DNA from: Euonymus europaeus
Lineage: Eukaryota; Streptophyta; Magnoliopsida; Celastrales; Celastraceae
Length of the DNA stretch: 64,000 bases
NCBI GenBank assembly: GCA_963580455.1
Contig: OY756958.1
Location: 24,812,501-24,876,500, forward strand
Direction of reading: 5' to 3'
Under the pieces are notes generated by a model. It had not been told where the DNA came from. It saw only the letters and a list, made by a program, of their open reading frames with translations, and made no database searches. A program made the position numbers and the translations under genes. Below, one piece after another: positions 12,891 through 25,615 of this stretch; within the stretch, counting starts at the first letter, position 1, and each line of letters begins with the position of its first letter.

Positions 12891-15800
12891 AAAAATTATG
12901 TTGAATTTAATTTTTATTTCAAACAAAAATACATTGTTGGATTCGTAAAATTCATCAAAATATAAATATAATTTTTCAACTTTTTTCGAACAATTTTTGA
13001 ATACTTCTTAGGGTAGGAGTATCAATCGGTTTATTTTTTATCGATTTTTTGACATAGTTTGGTCAAATCGTTTTATCATCTTTGGATCGATTTTGGTATA
13101 AATATATTTGAAAAAAGGAACAAACGATTCAATTTCTATTGATTTCAATTTTCTCAAAATTCTTTTGAGACTCCTAATTAGAGCTCGAGCAATCGAATAA
13201 CTAGTGAGATTATTAACAAATTTATCCTTTACCACTCAGATATGTATATATGCGAAAAGAAAAGCACGAAAGTACCCTCCAATACCAAATGAGCAAAGTT
13301 TTTGGGACAGGGCATGCCTTGGAAGCAAAGGGAAGAAAAAAAGTAATGCAGAGACCAAAGACGTCGGGCCAGCTTTTGTCCCCATCTAGCTAAACTGCAA
13401 TGATTCCACTCTCTTCCAAGGACGAATCATCATCATCATCGGTAAGGGCAATTTAGGAATAAAATAGTATCTACTTTTTTTCTCCCTATTTTTTTCTTAC
13501 TGAATTAACTTCTTGCCCTTCCCAGCTTTATAATTGTACGTTTACCAACCTGTAATCTCCGGGTTAAAAAGGCAGTTTCGATTTGGTCAGTACCCCAAAA
13601 AAAAAAACGAATTTTAAAATTTGAAGAGAAGGAGCCGGCCCGACGTCGTTTTCAGAGCAGAAGTACAGTGGTTTGGCTCACGTGTTGTGATATTATTGGT
13701 CATGGGGTGATGGATGATGTGATCCACCAGTGTGTTTTCGGGGTTTGGCTTTTAATTTTTTTTCTCTGTTTTTTTTGGATTTCCAAATTTGAACCAAACG
13801 AAAGGCAGTTTAAGATTATTTGGGGCGGTGAAATTACTATAATGGGCTTTGTGTATTTCCATCAGTAAGAGAGACAGTAGTGTGTACGGGGGAAGGGGTC
13901 GAGAAACAAACAGAAAATACGGTCGCTACTGAAATTTCCGAAGAAAAGGTTTCTCTGTGAAGCCATTCTTGAGAATCCTGAGTCTTGAGTCTTGACTGCT
14001 ACCTGCTTTTCTTCAAATTATTCTCAATTTTGTTTTTTTTTAAATCTTATTTGTTAATATCGAAATGAAAAAAGTTGTTTTTATCAATTGAAAGTTTTAA
14101 ACCATAATATATGATTTTATCAATAATTTCAAAACCCTAATTTGTCGGGGAAGGGATGGACATTTCACGATGTACTGGAGGAAGTTTCCGGCCTTGAAGA
14201 AGACAGAACCTCGAAAAATATAGCTTACATCTATATGCAATGATGAATGGTTTAATCAATAATGTTGACAAAAAATGACAAATTAGGTTAATTAAATTAA
14301 CTTAACCCATATTTTATCGATCATCAAGCTTCTTCTACTTGGTCGAAAGATTGATGATGAGTCATGTCAAATCAAAAAATAAAATTACTGACAATAAGTA
14401 AAGTCGTCTATTAATTTATGATCCCTAATGTGAGCTTGATGTTTCAATCGATCATGGAGCAAGAGATGTCATGAAGATCTTTGGGTAAAATGGATGGACG
14501 TGATAGTCGACCATTTATTTTCTAGGCCTCAAAATCTCTTCCCTCAAAGGCTCAAAGTCACCTCATCGTTGAAACTAGTTTCTAACATCAATCTAAACAT
14601 CGCTAATCTTTTGTTAATTCGATAACTAGCTTTCATAAATTTTCGTTAATTAGCGATGATGCTGGATTGTGGTGTTGTGAAGTAGATTGGATACTGGATT
14701 TGGTGGCTCGATCTTCAATGACATCTATGGATACAATTCACTTGGTTCGGACTATTTGCGCCCCAAATTTCCATGCTCATCCCAAATCTATGAAATCGCA
14801 TTTTAAAAAAATTTGAGTCAAAGTATGCCCCTTTTTCAATATTTTTTCTGATTTTTCAAGAAAAATCATTCACACCCCAAATCACTTAGGGAGCAAATTG
14901 GTTTAAAATCTCCGATAAAGAGATCTTGTTGTCGTCGTTGGCATCAAATTGGTTTAAAATCTTCTTGATCGAATTCTTCCATGTCATGGAGGTACGACTT
15001 CTGATTGAAATGAAAGTCGATGGTGTTGCCTACACTGCGTACATTTGGAGCTGCCTAGTGTGCAATTTACTCATTCTTCATGTAACAGTGCTATTGGGTA
15101 TGTAATTCTGATGAACTCTACTACTGCAGCTTGGGTGGGATTTAGTGAATATTTATATGTATCCAAGCCTTATGGAGAGATTCTTCCTCTCCCCTTGGTG
15201 CTGCCATGGTCAAAACATTACTACAAGCTTGGGCTATGTCAAGTCCTTTGGAGGGTCGACCTTCACTTCGAAGTTATTGAACTCGGCCACCAAGTTCTTG
15301 AAACAGAGGATGAGGAGGGAAGGTGAGGATAAGAGGGAAGGATACAAATGTAATAGGGTTGTGTGTTATATGGGGTGTTTAGAGACTTTTATTTTTTGAA
15401 TTAATTTTTAAGAGGTAAACATGGGAAAATTAGAGGCACATATAGTCCAAACCAATATTTTTTTCATGTAAACAAATTACCTCAGGGTCAACCTGAAACA
15501 ATTACAAAATTTTAAAATGTTATCCTAAGTTATGAGACTTAACAATTTCAAACTTTAAATGATTGATCATAAATGTTTGAACTTTGAGTGATTATAATAA
15601 AACATGGGCTATCTTTCAATGATAACATGTTATATTAACACGACAATTTAGCATTGCAAGCAACTCGATATGGACTGCCATACTTTATATACTTCTTGTT
15701 TTCACTTTTCAGCAAACGAACCCTAAAAGCACTGAGCCGGAGGCCCTAATTAATTCGATTGACTTAAGCATCAAATCGATTCGATTGTAAGTATAGTTAG

Positions 15801-17426
15801 GCAGGGCATGCAAGTAAATTACGTAATGAAAATTGATAGATGCATGTATACATTTGTATGTACAGTACATGAGTTGTCTAAAACGTGCAACTAAGCACTT
15901 CCTCCATTCGCATCAGTGGTAGCTAAGCCATTTCGATGTCGCTATACATTGGCAATAAAAAGGTGTTTTGTCATGTTAAAGAAACGTCCTTGCTTGGGTT
16001 GTTCATGACCGAAAGACTTGCCACAAATATATAAAAGGTGGTGCAAAGTCTATTGGCATCTATGGAATGCTAACGTATCCACCTTTGGGAGTGCGTCTTA
16101 GCTCACTTTCACAGTTGGTGCACATTGCGAATGTTCCATCGCAACTATTGTCGAAGTTGGGCTTATGTGCTTTTGTACTCCATCAGTCTTATTTTCATTG
16201 TTCTTTATTCATTTTTGGGATGTCCCAAAATGCAGGCCCATTTCAATTAATGGAAGCTATTTTTTCCCTTTTTCTCATTTTACTTGAAAAACTCAACAAT
16301 TAACTCAATACTCATGCACATTATAAATAAATGTATAAATGTCAAAAAGTGAAGAGGATAATTAAAATAAAACAGAGAGAATATTTGCTATATTATTGTC
16401 CCTAGAGTCAACTCATGATGTTGCGCAGTTGTGCCATCTGTGTATTGGTTGTCTTTTCAATTTCAAATATGATTGCACTAGATTAATTAAGCATACCGTG
16501 TCATACTTCATTATTCAATATGTCTCGACACAAATACGTCATACATTAACGCGGTGCATGAAAATCAACGTGACAATATCAATTCACCCATAGCTGATTG
16601 TTTTGAAAATTTTAAACTACAAATTACTTATTTCAATTCTCTCTATAGTCACCAACAACTCCTGAATTGACAACATCAACATATGAGATAATCTGCCACG
16701 ATTTTAGTGTAATTTTTCCAACTTTCGCGATTCCTTGAATTTGAGCGGGAATAGAGACACGATGAGCATTCGGTATTTAAGTTATTTCAGAATTTGAAAT
16801 CATTCCCGGCACTGGGTTGTAATTCAACTATAAAATAAGTTAAGAACAAAAGGGTGGTTGATGATGGTGGCTGGGAATTGGTTCACAGAGTCATTAAATA
16901 TAGTGCCCCCACTTGCCCCATTTTAAATTTGGGTGAAAGTGATATTGAACACACATAACCACACGTTCACGCATTTGAATTTTTGAACATCAATGTTATC
17001 CCCTCTTCCATTTACTGTCATTATAATAAATAAATAAATAATCCTGGGACCAACTTCCAATTTCCTCCACACACCCCCCTTTATTTTCTTCTCCTCCACA
17101 TATCTAAAAGGTGTACTATAAATTGGGCTTACCAAATTCAACTTCTATTATGCCTAGGACTTAGGTTTGCATACAGATATTGGTTTTCAAGTAGATCAGA
17201 TATGTATTATTGGCCACTTGGACCCAGCCTGATATTTGACAGTTTATCCGCTAGTTTACATGCTTTGAGTTTAAATATATATATTTTTTTAAAAACTAAT
17301 GAATTTTGAGAGATAAGAGGACAAATGTGTAAGAGAGACATATCAATTGAGAAAATTTTCTAATGTGCTTGTTGACATGAGTGGGCAAAACGTTTAAGCT
17401 CATGAGCATAGAAACTAAGTTTATTA
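12891..17426. other. Intergenic DNA, no gene seen
   Basis: No supported gene. Frames around 15045-15400 and 16067-16303 are open for 65-93 codons but match no family I recognise and show no exon context. Poly-T/poly-A runs and scattered AT-rich repeats are present. A regulatory or non-coding RNA role cannot be judged from sequence alone. Confidence 0.5.
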
Positions 17427-17550
17427 GTCCGTTTGGATCAAAGTATGTTGATAAAGTATAAGCTCTCGTAAAACGTAAAAGCTGAGAATGTCTGAGAGTA
17501 TGAGGACAAAGTATAAGAAGCTAGCTTATACTCTCATCCAAACAGGCGCT
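17427..17550. mobile_element. MITE family 1, copy 2 (most complete)
   Basis: This ~124-bp element starts GTCCGTTTGGATCAAAGTAT and ends ATACTCTCATCCAAACAGGC, so the two ends are imperfect inverted repeats. The body matches the copy at 12799. A clear target-site duplication was not found, so the superfamily is open. Confidence 0.7.
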
Positions 17551-17619
17551 ATAAGCCGACAATTTTGAATTGATGTCATAATTGCCAACAAATAGAGCAA
17601 AATTGCAAAGGAGACCATT

Positions 17620-17895
17620 TCACCTTGGAGAGGAGGCGAGGAGGATGAGTTTCACGAAAAGCTTGTGGGGTCTAATCGAGGCGAGGATCTCAATCATGAC
17701 AGAGACGAAATGCCCAACATAGAAGCATCGATCGACTCCAAGAGTGTCGAGAACTACTCGGAAGTATTTTGTGAAGTATGGCAGAATGCGTTGCCAAGCG
17801 GATTGATCAGTTCTAAATCCGTGTGCTAGGAGGAGGATTCTCTCATCAGAACCGATCACTCGTACATTGAGAGCATCGATAATTGTGCTGCCCAA
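17620..17895 (-). pseudogene. D14-type alpha/beta-hydrolase (strigolactone receptor) pseudogene
   Basis: The minus strand reads an N-terminal D14-like block ([20 protein letters not shown], then [19 protein letters not shown]). It jumps straight from ...RVVL to [16 protein letters not shown], so about 40 residues present in D14 proteins are missing. The nucleophile elbow, GHSVS in functional D14 and KAI2 proteins, reads GHFVS, so the catalytic serine is lost. The start position is TTG instead of ATG, and homology stops after ASSPR, leaving about 91 of the family's ~267 residues. The LGVDRC block points to D14 rather than KAI2. This is a dead relic with no functional prediction. Confidence 0.85.
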
Positions 17896-19144
17896 AGATG
17901 TTTCTTCTTTTATTTTAGTTTTGCAACCGGATTACTTGATAATCCGACCGATTATCCGGTAACTCAGAACCCATAGCCCCAAAATTTAAAATCAAGTTAT
18001 TGAATCAGATTTCTTTGTCTGAAAAAGTGATCGGATCAGGTCAAATCTCGTTCAATAACTCAGAATCTGCCCGATATGCAGGCATACCAAGACTGATCAT
18101 TTTTCTAGATTGGTAGGGCAAGGAGAAATGAATATTAAAGTCCAGCCTATGAACAAGTGTTCAGTTTGACTTGGGAATTTAACATGATTAAAAAGTTGAC
18201 CTAGCTGGACACAAATGATAAATTTTATTAATATTATTTTCGTCAAAACAGAGAAATGTAAAAAAGAACTTGGAAGCTAGTAAACTGCTTATTACGGAGC
18301 GTTGCTTTAGACGCAAAGGGCTGTGAGGCTGTCACGTGATTGGCAAGGGAGGAAAAAATGGGTCGGAAATAGACATATTGCCAGTACTGACTCGCAATCT
18401 CCTCACATGCATCGGTCCTTTTTCCTTTCTCTTTTGCCCGGCTCACATGCTTGGTGTTCTTGTGATGCACAATTGCAAACAGAACCCACAGCAATACAAG
18501 CAGGCGGGTCTAACCCAATTTGATTTCCCTTCGTTGCTTATGCTGCTTAGAAGCACAAAAACAAGGTGGTTCCCAGGTAAAATATTTTTATGGCAATGTA
18601 AATACAGTAAGAAAACTGTAATATTAGAACTGTATTCGCATCACTTTTTCACCTGCCATGGTCATCAATCACAATTCATAGGACACCACTTTATACTCGC
18701 AGAGGCATTATCAAAAAGGTCACTAATTTTGCACAGATCGATAAAATACACTCTGATTAAAGTGACTGCAAGTCTAAGAAGCAGAAAAGACAACCCAACA
18801 ATTCCTTTTTTTATTGAGCGTGTAACAAATTAGTAAAGCTAAGACAAAGAGGATTAGGGTAGCAGCAAAACTAAGCAGTCAAAATAGAACAAAAGCTTCT
18901 TCAAGTTTTTGAACTTCCGCCTGCAACTCGTATAATTTGAGGCATCATAAGTGCGCATAATAGGATGTAGATGATCAAATTTCCTTCTTAGGTTGATTCC
19001 TCTTAGCCGCATTAACCTTTTCTACGGGAGGCGTCTACACGCAAAGTTAAAGAACAGTGATACATTTCATCAAACACGTTATGGGCGTCAAACAATGCAC
19101 ATACTTGAGTTCCTGTTGCCTTCCTGCTTGTTCGGAATTTCTTT
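17896..19144. other. Intergenic DNA, no gene seen
   Basis: A 165-codon frame opens at 18336 on the plus strand but has no recognisable domain, no compositional bias typical of coding DNA and no exon-like boundaries. The stretch is otherwise featureless. Confidence 0.5.
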
Positions 19145-20345
19145 AATCAGTCTTCCTCTCTCTAGAGTCTAGACAACTACAACTAGATGACATTGTTTTT
19201 CTTCCTCATACTAATGGGCTGATTTTGAAACCCAAAGAAGAAAGCCCATAGGGTGTCTGCGCAAACCCACTGGGTCACTTAGATCTTGTTGATGGGACGA
19301 TTGTCTAAGCTTAGATAAAGTAGCCCATAATACAAATTCAAAACGGGACATGAGCCTCTGCTGTAAAGATAATTATTCATATTCATGGTGCAATTCCACA
19401 TGACACATACAACGGTGTGAATGACATTCACATAAGAATAATGTTCAGCAAAAATTAAGAGAAAGAACACATGTTGATGTCAATCTTACGATTGGGAGTG
19501 CCATCTCATTCAAACCACAATTTTCTGAAAACCCACTTTTGGTTCTCTTTTTTTTTTTTGAGAAAATAACAATAATATTAAAAAACTCCCGAAGGAGATA
19601 ACACTCCCAAAGGAGATACAACAACTGCAACAAGAAAGAAAAAACAACCAAAGAAAACCACAAAAGATAGCATTAAAAGCAGAAATACATGATCAACACC
19701 ACCACAAAGCCTACAAAGGCCAGATCTAGACACTGCTATCACGCTATGGGTAGTATACAACAAGATGGACGCCGACAGCCGCATGGATACCATAAGAACA
19801 GCCCAAATCCAGATCTGAGAAAAGGGATGCCAGATCTGCACTTTCCGCCACCAATATATATGATCGGTAGAGATCCAAGGAAGCTCCTCCTCCACTTTAT
19901 TGATAACAGAATATGAAAATAAAACACAACATGAAGAGAAGGGTAGGGAGGAGAGGAGAGGAAGATGGAGGGGAAGAAATGGGAAGAGACGGGTCACTAG
20001 AAAGAAAATAAAAAGTGAAAAGAAGGAAGAAGGGAACAAATGGAAGAAAGAAGAGTTGGTGAGGGAGGGGGAGGAGACCGACAGCTCCTCCCCTCCCCAA
20101 AACTTGTTCAGAAGGTGTGAGAGCAGAGAGAAACGGGGGAGAGAGAGAGAGAAGAGAGAGGAATAACCGGATACATCCACTTTTGGTTCTCTTGTGTAGT
20201 GACAAACCATTTAATACTGCATCTCGTCGCGTGCGCCCAGAACCAATTTGTCAGAGGAAAGACGAAAAATCTAGTACTTAATGCACCTTCATCATTCAGA
20301 GAATTAAGTCAATTAACGCAGACAAGAAGATAGCATTCAACTGGG
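19145..20345. repeat. Local duplication, copy A (carries a retroposon insertion)
   Basis: The copy shares ordered blocks with 21325-21745: CTTCCTCTCTCT, ATTTTGAAACCCA, GTAGCCCATAATACAAA, GGGACATG, ATTTTCTGAAAACCCACTTT, AAAATCTAGTACTT and CACCTTCATCA. It is interrupted by the insertion at 19550-20176, which copy B lacks. Divergence is moderate, so the duplication predates the insertion. Confidence 0.8.
19550..20176 (-). mobile_element. LINE-type (non-LTR) retroposon, short or non-autonomous
   Basis: The 627-bp insert is flanked by a perfect 17-bp direct repeat, CCACTTTTGGTTCTCTT (19533-19549 and 20177-20193). On the minus strand it ends in a poly-A tract, the mark of target-primed reverse transcription. 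Its 5' part is pyrimidine-rich (CTCTCT). Its 3' part contains CTCCTTCGGGAGTTTTTTAA, resembling the 3' UTR of plant L1 elements. No endonuclease or reverse transcriptase is present, so it is either a chimeric 5'/3'-UTR derivative or a SINE-like element. The pre-insertion sequence is preserved in copy B near 21594-21610. An open frame of 210 codons running through it is incidental. Confidence 0.85.
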
Positions 20346-21324
20346 AGGTCTGAGCCAAAGAAGGGTCTTTCTGCACAAGGCAACATACTGAATTGACCCT
20401 CGAGGCCTTGACATAAGGCATTTCTCATCGCTGAGCCAGGTATTGTGCATCACACACGAGAGAGCTACGCTGATCATTAATAGCTCGATCATTGTAAATC
20501 AGAGAGAAAAACTGTGACAGACAGAATGTGCACCCCATAGATTATTTTCTAGCAATTGGAATTAATTTCTTAATGGTAACAAGAACAACTAGATTCCATC
20601 CCACGTATTTAATTTGTAGGTGTAGCCTCTTGCATGAGGAATGCGACGAGTCACGAGGATGTCTCTTTTTTTCTCCTTTTATCTGCTTCAATGCATGCTT
20701 AAGAGCAGACATCAAAGCTTCCATGCTTAAGAGCAGGCTCACTTAACTTTACCAATAAACAGATTTCAAAACATATACAACTACAATTCGATGTACAGGA
20801 AGTACTGGAAGAAAGGTGGTGGACTTCGGTATGCATGAATTTCAGGGTGTATGCCTTGGCCCAAAAACAGCTATTGAAAGTGGAGTATCCAGATGCCCCG
20901 AGTTAGGATACAGAAATCCGTCTCTCCTCATAGAAGACATACCACCATAAGATAATCGTCAAAGTTTCTTTTTTTTTTTTCTTTTTTCATCTGAAAGTTC
21001 ACTGAATACGGATGCCCTAATGTTGGCTGTAAATTCTAGCGAAGCAATCACCCACTCCATGCCTAACTTTGATAAGGGGGTACATTAATCCTGCTTTCAC
21101 TTGGCATCCATAAAGTCACCTCTTTGAAGCACCAAATCAAGAAGTCGCGTCCGAATTGAATTTAATATTGAATATAAACCTCCCATCCTCTTCTTCATCA
21201 TGGATACATAACCAAAATGAAGAATTTAGTCAATTATAAAGAGGCGAGATACCTCAAAAAAAATCTTAGTATCCTTCATCCCTTCAGACCACCATGACTC
21301 TAAAGCATAACTAGAATTTATTAA
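20346..21324. other. Spacer between the two duplication copies
   Basis: About 1 kb with no supported gene. The short frames near 20528-20746 oppose one another on both strands and have no recognisable product. Confidence 0.5.
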
Positions 21325-21745
21325 CCATTCTTCCTCTCTCTGGACAACAACTGCAATTACATAAGACATTTTTAACTTCACACTGATGGGCCGATTTTGA
21401 AACCCACGGAAGACAGCCCATAACGTGCCAAATGACATGGTTGGCCCACTCGATATTTAGATCATGTTTATGTGGGTGATTATCTAAGCCCAAAGAAAGT
21501 AGCCCATAATACAAAGTATAATGGGACATGGGCCTAAACATGGGGGAGCGGGACCACTGGACCAGAGTCACCAGGCCACGATTTTCTGACAACCCACTTT
21601 TGGCTCTCTTTCTGTGTGGTTGGGGTCTACACCATGTAGTACTCCATCACGTCACGTGGGCACAAAACAATCTGTCAGAGTAAAAGACAAAAAATCTAGT
21701 ACTTGATTCACCTTCATCACTCCCAGAATTAACGCAGATCAGTAG
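21325..21745. repeat. Local duplication, copy B (unoccupied site)
   Basis: This is the counterpart of 19145-20345. It holds the uninterrupted target CCCACTTTTGGCTCTCTTTC at 21594-21613, where copy A carries the retroposon. It ends about 80 bp from the stop codon of the LRR gene and probably includes part of that gene's 3' flank. Confidence 0.75.
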
Positions 21746-21825
21746 GAAAGCATTTAACATTAAACTGAAAGAAATTGATGTACAAATCAGAACACACACA
21801 GAAATTGAATTTACATTATTGCCAT

Positions 21826-23109
21826 TCATGGAATGTATGGAACAAAACTCTTGCACTCCATTAACGATTTCTGGTCACCGCCTTGACAGAAAAAGTAGGT
21901 GACCGGACACCGGAACAAGCAGTTATCAGTTAATCTCACATTTGCAGAATCCGGTTTGAGCGTCATTAACGGACTAGGTATTGGTCCAAACAAGTAATTC
22001 CCTCCTAACCACAGCCTTGAGAGCTGAGAGAATCCGGATCCGGGTAGAACCGTCTTCCAGGCGTACTGGATCGGAATCACACCCGTAAATTTGTTGTTCT
22101 CGAGAGTTAAAGCTGACAGCTTTGGTAACCGAGCAATAAAGGAAGGTAACAGGCCTTGGAGCTCGTTATCGCTCAAATCAATGGCGATAAGCTGGCTTTG
22201 TGATGCATCAGGCGGTAGTTGTATTGAATTGAAGGAATTGAAGGAGAGAGTGAGTTGTTGCAGAGATGGGTGAGTGAAGAGAAGTGAAGGAACATAGCCA
22301 CTGAGTCTATTGTGACTCAGGTCAAGAACTTGTAAAAAGTATAAATCTTTGAAGGTTTCAGGTATCGTGCCTTCAAGGGTGTTGTTCCTCATCGAGATTT
22401 GAATCAACGATGTTGGCAATTTGGGTTGGATTTGGCCAGAGAAGCTATTGTCACTGGCTTCTATAGAGTTGAGATTTTTGAGCGACCCTAAGTCGGGAAA
22501 CTCACCAGAAAGCTTGTTCGATTGAATTTCGAGCCTTTTTAAGCTAATCAAGCCATTGAAACTGGATGGAACCGCGCCTTGCAGATTGTTGTTATCTAGG
22601 TACAGCTCTTCGAGACTACCGAGTGAGCCAATCGAGGAGGGTATCTCACCGGAGAACGAGTTTCTCGACAGGACGAGTTGCGTCAACCTAGTGAGATTTG
22701 TCAGCGAGTCCGGGATTGAACCGGAGAAGTAATTGTTGGATAAGTCCAGAGTCTGCAAGAAAGGCATGTTCAACGAAGTTGAACCTAGTGAACCCGCATA
22801 ACCCGCCTGGTCAAGAGCGAGCTCGGTCACGCGGCTCATTCCGGACACCACAACGTCGCACCTGAACCCGCACATGAACCGCTCACCGAAGAGATTGTCG
22901 CATGGGTCTACACCGAAGTCCCAAGAGCTTAAACATGAGCCGGAACTCACTGAGTTGGGCTCCACCGCCTCCTTGAACTCCTTCAACGCCTCTATATCCC
23001 TCCACTCAGTCTTTGATTCTCCAATACATAACAGCCCAGCAACCGAAAGCAATACAAGAAGTAAAAACAAAGAGAACTTGAAACTGCCCATTTGTTGATT
23101 CTCCACCAT
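21826..23109 (-). CDS. Secreted leucine-rich-repeat protein (no kinase, no obvious TM anchor)
   Basis: A single exon encodes 427 residues. The ATG at 23109 is the first in frame. A second ATG at 23091 (MGSFKFSLF) has a better context (A at -3, G at +4) and begins directly at the signal peptide (FSLFLLLVLLSVAGLLC). A cysteine-containing N-cap follows (SCLSSWDFGVDPC ... FMCGFRCD). About eleven plant-type repeats then follow pattern LxxLxLxxNxxxGxIP, for example LDLSNNYFSGSIP. The C-terminal cap holds paired cysteines (DNCLFRCPVTYFFC). The chain ends at VPYIP with no membrane span or kinase, so it is likely apoplastic or wall-associated. Ligand and role are unknown. It may be a receptor-like LRR of the type often mis-named as a kinase. 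Confidence 0.9.
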   Translation of the reverse strand: MVENQQMGSFKFSLFLLLVLLSVAGLLCIGESKTEWRDIEALKEFKEAVEPNSVSSGSCLSSWDFGVDPCDNLFGERFMCGFRCDVVVSGMSRVTELALDQAGYAGSLGSTSLNMPFLQTLDLSNNYFSGSIPDSLTNLTRLTQLVLSRNSFSGEIPSSIGSLGSLEELYLDNNNLQGAVPSSFNGLISLKRLEIQSNKLSGEFPDLGSLKNLNSIEASDNSFSGQIQPKLPTSLIQISMRNNTLEGTIPETFKDLYFLQVLDLSHNRLSGYVPSLLFTHPSLQQLTLSFNSFNSIQLPPDASQSQLIAIDLSDNELQGLLPSFIARLPKLSALTLENNKFTGVIPIQYAWKTVLPGSGFSQLSRLWLGGNYLFGPIPSPLMTLKPDSANVRLTDNCLFRCPVTYFFCQGGDQKSLMECKSFVPYIP

Positions 23110-25615
23110 GAGACTGAAATGATGCTGAAATAACCAAGAATATTGCAAGAGGAAGAGAGAAGAAGACAGGACCGTTGCTTGGTGAATCGGAATAATAGCT
23201 ATTTTGATTGTGATGTATGGGTTTCGGGCTCAGTGATTGTTTCCAGTGTGCGTGACCTCATGGGCCTTGTTAGAGCTTGCTGCATTTAACTCTTGTCCTT
23301 GTGTGCAGCTTGATGGAGATATATGATCATCGGGTACATATAAATAAATCCCCTTATTCATACCGCCTATCCCATGTCAGTATTTTTTATATATATAAAA
23401 ATGAATACCCACTGTCAATGTTTTGTTAACAACTCACTTTCTTTCTGGAGGGTAGTTTCGCGATCAAGATAATCCCAAGTGGTTAGGAGCGTTGGACATC
23501 AACGATAAAGATTTATCTTTTGAATCAGTCGGGAAATATCTTCTCCATCGATGGTGAACTTTAAAAAGGAAAAAAAAAAACGATTAAAGGAGTCAAGCAC
23601 CGGGAGGAAATTGAAGTTTGCTAACTGAGAGTGAGGATTCCATAATTATTCCTTTTGATTTAGCAAAAAATAAACCTCACAAGATAGGGGGTTCATAGAG
23701 GAGTTCGTTTATCAAAACCCATGATCATTAGAGCACCCACACAATGGTATCATTAGTGCTTCGTTAGACACCTTGGTTCATGGTATTATGAAGCGGGTTG
23801 ACAAGTTGACTTGCTTGTGTTGAGCTGTCCTAAACCTACTTGTTATAGAATATAACTTCTTGATTTTGCTTCCATAATTTCATCAGGTCAAGGATGAGAG
23901 GGCCGACAAATGTATTGTAAGGGATTTGGTCAAGGATGAGAGGGCTTCAGTTATTCGAAAGTCATTACTGTGTATTTGGTAGTCTCATTGTCTGGATATA
24001 AAAAATGAGGTGCAATTATTGCCCATGATTTGCAATCGATTGGACATTACAATTAGATCAAGAAGTTAGTTGTAAGTTTTGTTCCACTAATTTGCCCTTT
24101 AATTATGTCATGGGGGACTAAAACATTTGACTAATTTGGCCCCATTGTCGCATTCAACAGCAAATGATGCTGCACTCACTAGGAGTGTGATAGTCACTCA
24201 GAGTAGTTAGAATTGCTTTTAGATATACATTGGAAAAGCAAAAAAAACAGAGACTGTCGTGATATAAAAGATGTAGTTGGCCAAAGGAATCAAGTGCCAG
24301 AGCTTCCACAAAGACCATCTTGGTTGGTGGATTGGGCATATTGTCCCTACAGCAAAAGTTTAGTTTGGTTTGATGATTCCTGTATAATAATGCTTCTCTA
24401 TAATATAATGGCTTCATGAAATTCAAAGATTTCTTCAAAGCCACCCTATTCCAGGACATTGATTCTCATTCGGGTATCCACAGCCCACCTTTTCAAACCA
24501 TATCGTTTGAAAGAATCCCTACCGCACAGACTCAATTATATTGATTGTGTGGTGGTCTCCTTGTGGCTGAGCTCCTTGAGTTCTGATCACCCATAAATCA
24601 ACCGGAATAAAGAGGGCTGCAGTAACAAATGCAACCAGCTCAATATATGACCATCTCATTTAATAATATATATTTAATTAAACGGTCATAAAAAAGCCTT
24701 GAGTTTGGACTTTGAGTGATAGCGCAGTTTCAATAACCGTCCAAAACTTAGCCCAGTTCAGGTCATAAGATTTGGACTAATTGGCCCATTTCACTATGGG
24801 CCTTTAGCTGTAGGTTCACAATCATATTTATCCTTGTGTGGAGTTTTTTTGCCCCATATAATTCATTCGCATATATTTATCCAAATATACTCATTTTCTG
24901 CAATTTTATTAATTTTAGAACTTTGAGTTATATACGTAGAAAAATACTACAAAATATTAGGCTGCCTAAGTAATATAAATTTTGATTTTTCTTTTAAAAA
25001 TTTATCTATTTATTTCCATTGTTAGCAACAAAAAAGAAAAGAAAAGATAATATTAACACTAAGTTACAGATGTTAATGGATTAGAAGGTATATTAAATAA
25101 ATATGATAATTCACATGCAATTCAAAAGAGCTAATTGATTAATCACAATGTATGAGGCCAATAATCGATTGAAATCTCAATTTTGTGATCGAGTGCATTT
25201 TTTTTAATATTCGAGAATGATAATAGACAAGTTTGTTTTTTTAACACAAGTCAACGGTGTTGCTTCCTATGAAAATTGAGATCAAAACCTCCCGAAATAC
25301 GAGAGATTAACCCCTAAAGTTTTAAAAGCATGTGTTGTAGGGATATATCCAATAAGCCAGTAGTGCTAGAGATTTCAATGCTAATCATTTCAAAATCAAC
25401 GCAGCGTGTGACACTTATTTATTGATTATAGTGATATTTTTTAGATGATTATTACTGAGATCTCTATTATTTTTTATAACAAACACCTAGATATATTATT
25501 TAAATAAGTCGATTCCTTCATAATAATACCAACGTCACATATGTAGAAATCTATTAGCATATATTCCAAATCTACTTCTCCTTCGATTAGAAATACAACA
25601 TGGGGAGACGAAAGA
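23110..25615. other. Intergenic DNA between LRR gene and TM6
   Basis: The left end holds the LRR gene's 5' flank. No clear TATA box is visible within 100 bp of the ATG. The remainder contains only short frames open on both strands and no recognisable repeats. Confidence 0.5.

Noticed and set aside
15045..15399. Two overlapping plus-strand frames of 84-93 codons
   Set aside because: They overlap in different frames, neither shows a known domain on either strand, and there are no flanking exons; I could not establish any identity.
18336..18833. 165-codon open frame, plus strand
   Set aside because: No recognisable domain, no splice context, unusual composition; a chance open frame.
19578..20210. 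210-codon open frame, minus strand
   Set aside because: It lies almost wholly within the non-coding retroposon insertion and runs across its border into the target duplication.
23146..23148. Upstream start for the LRR gene (13 extra residues)
   Set aside because: That codon is TTG; the first in-frame ATG is at 23109, with a better-context ATG at 23091.
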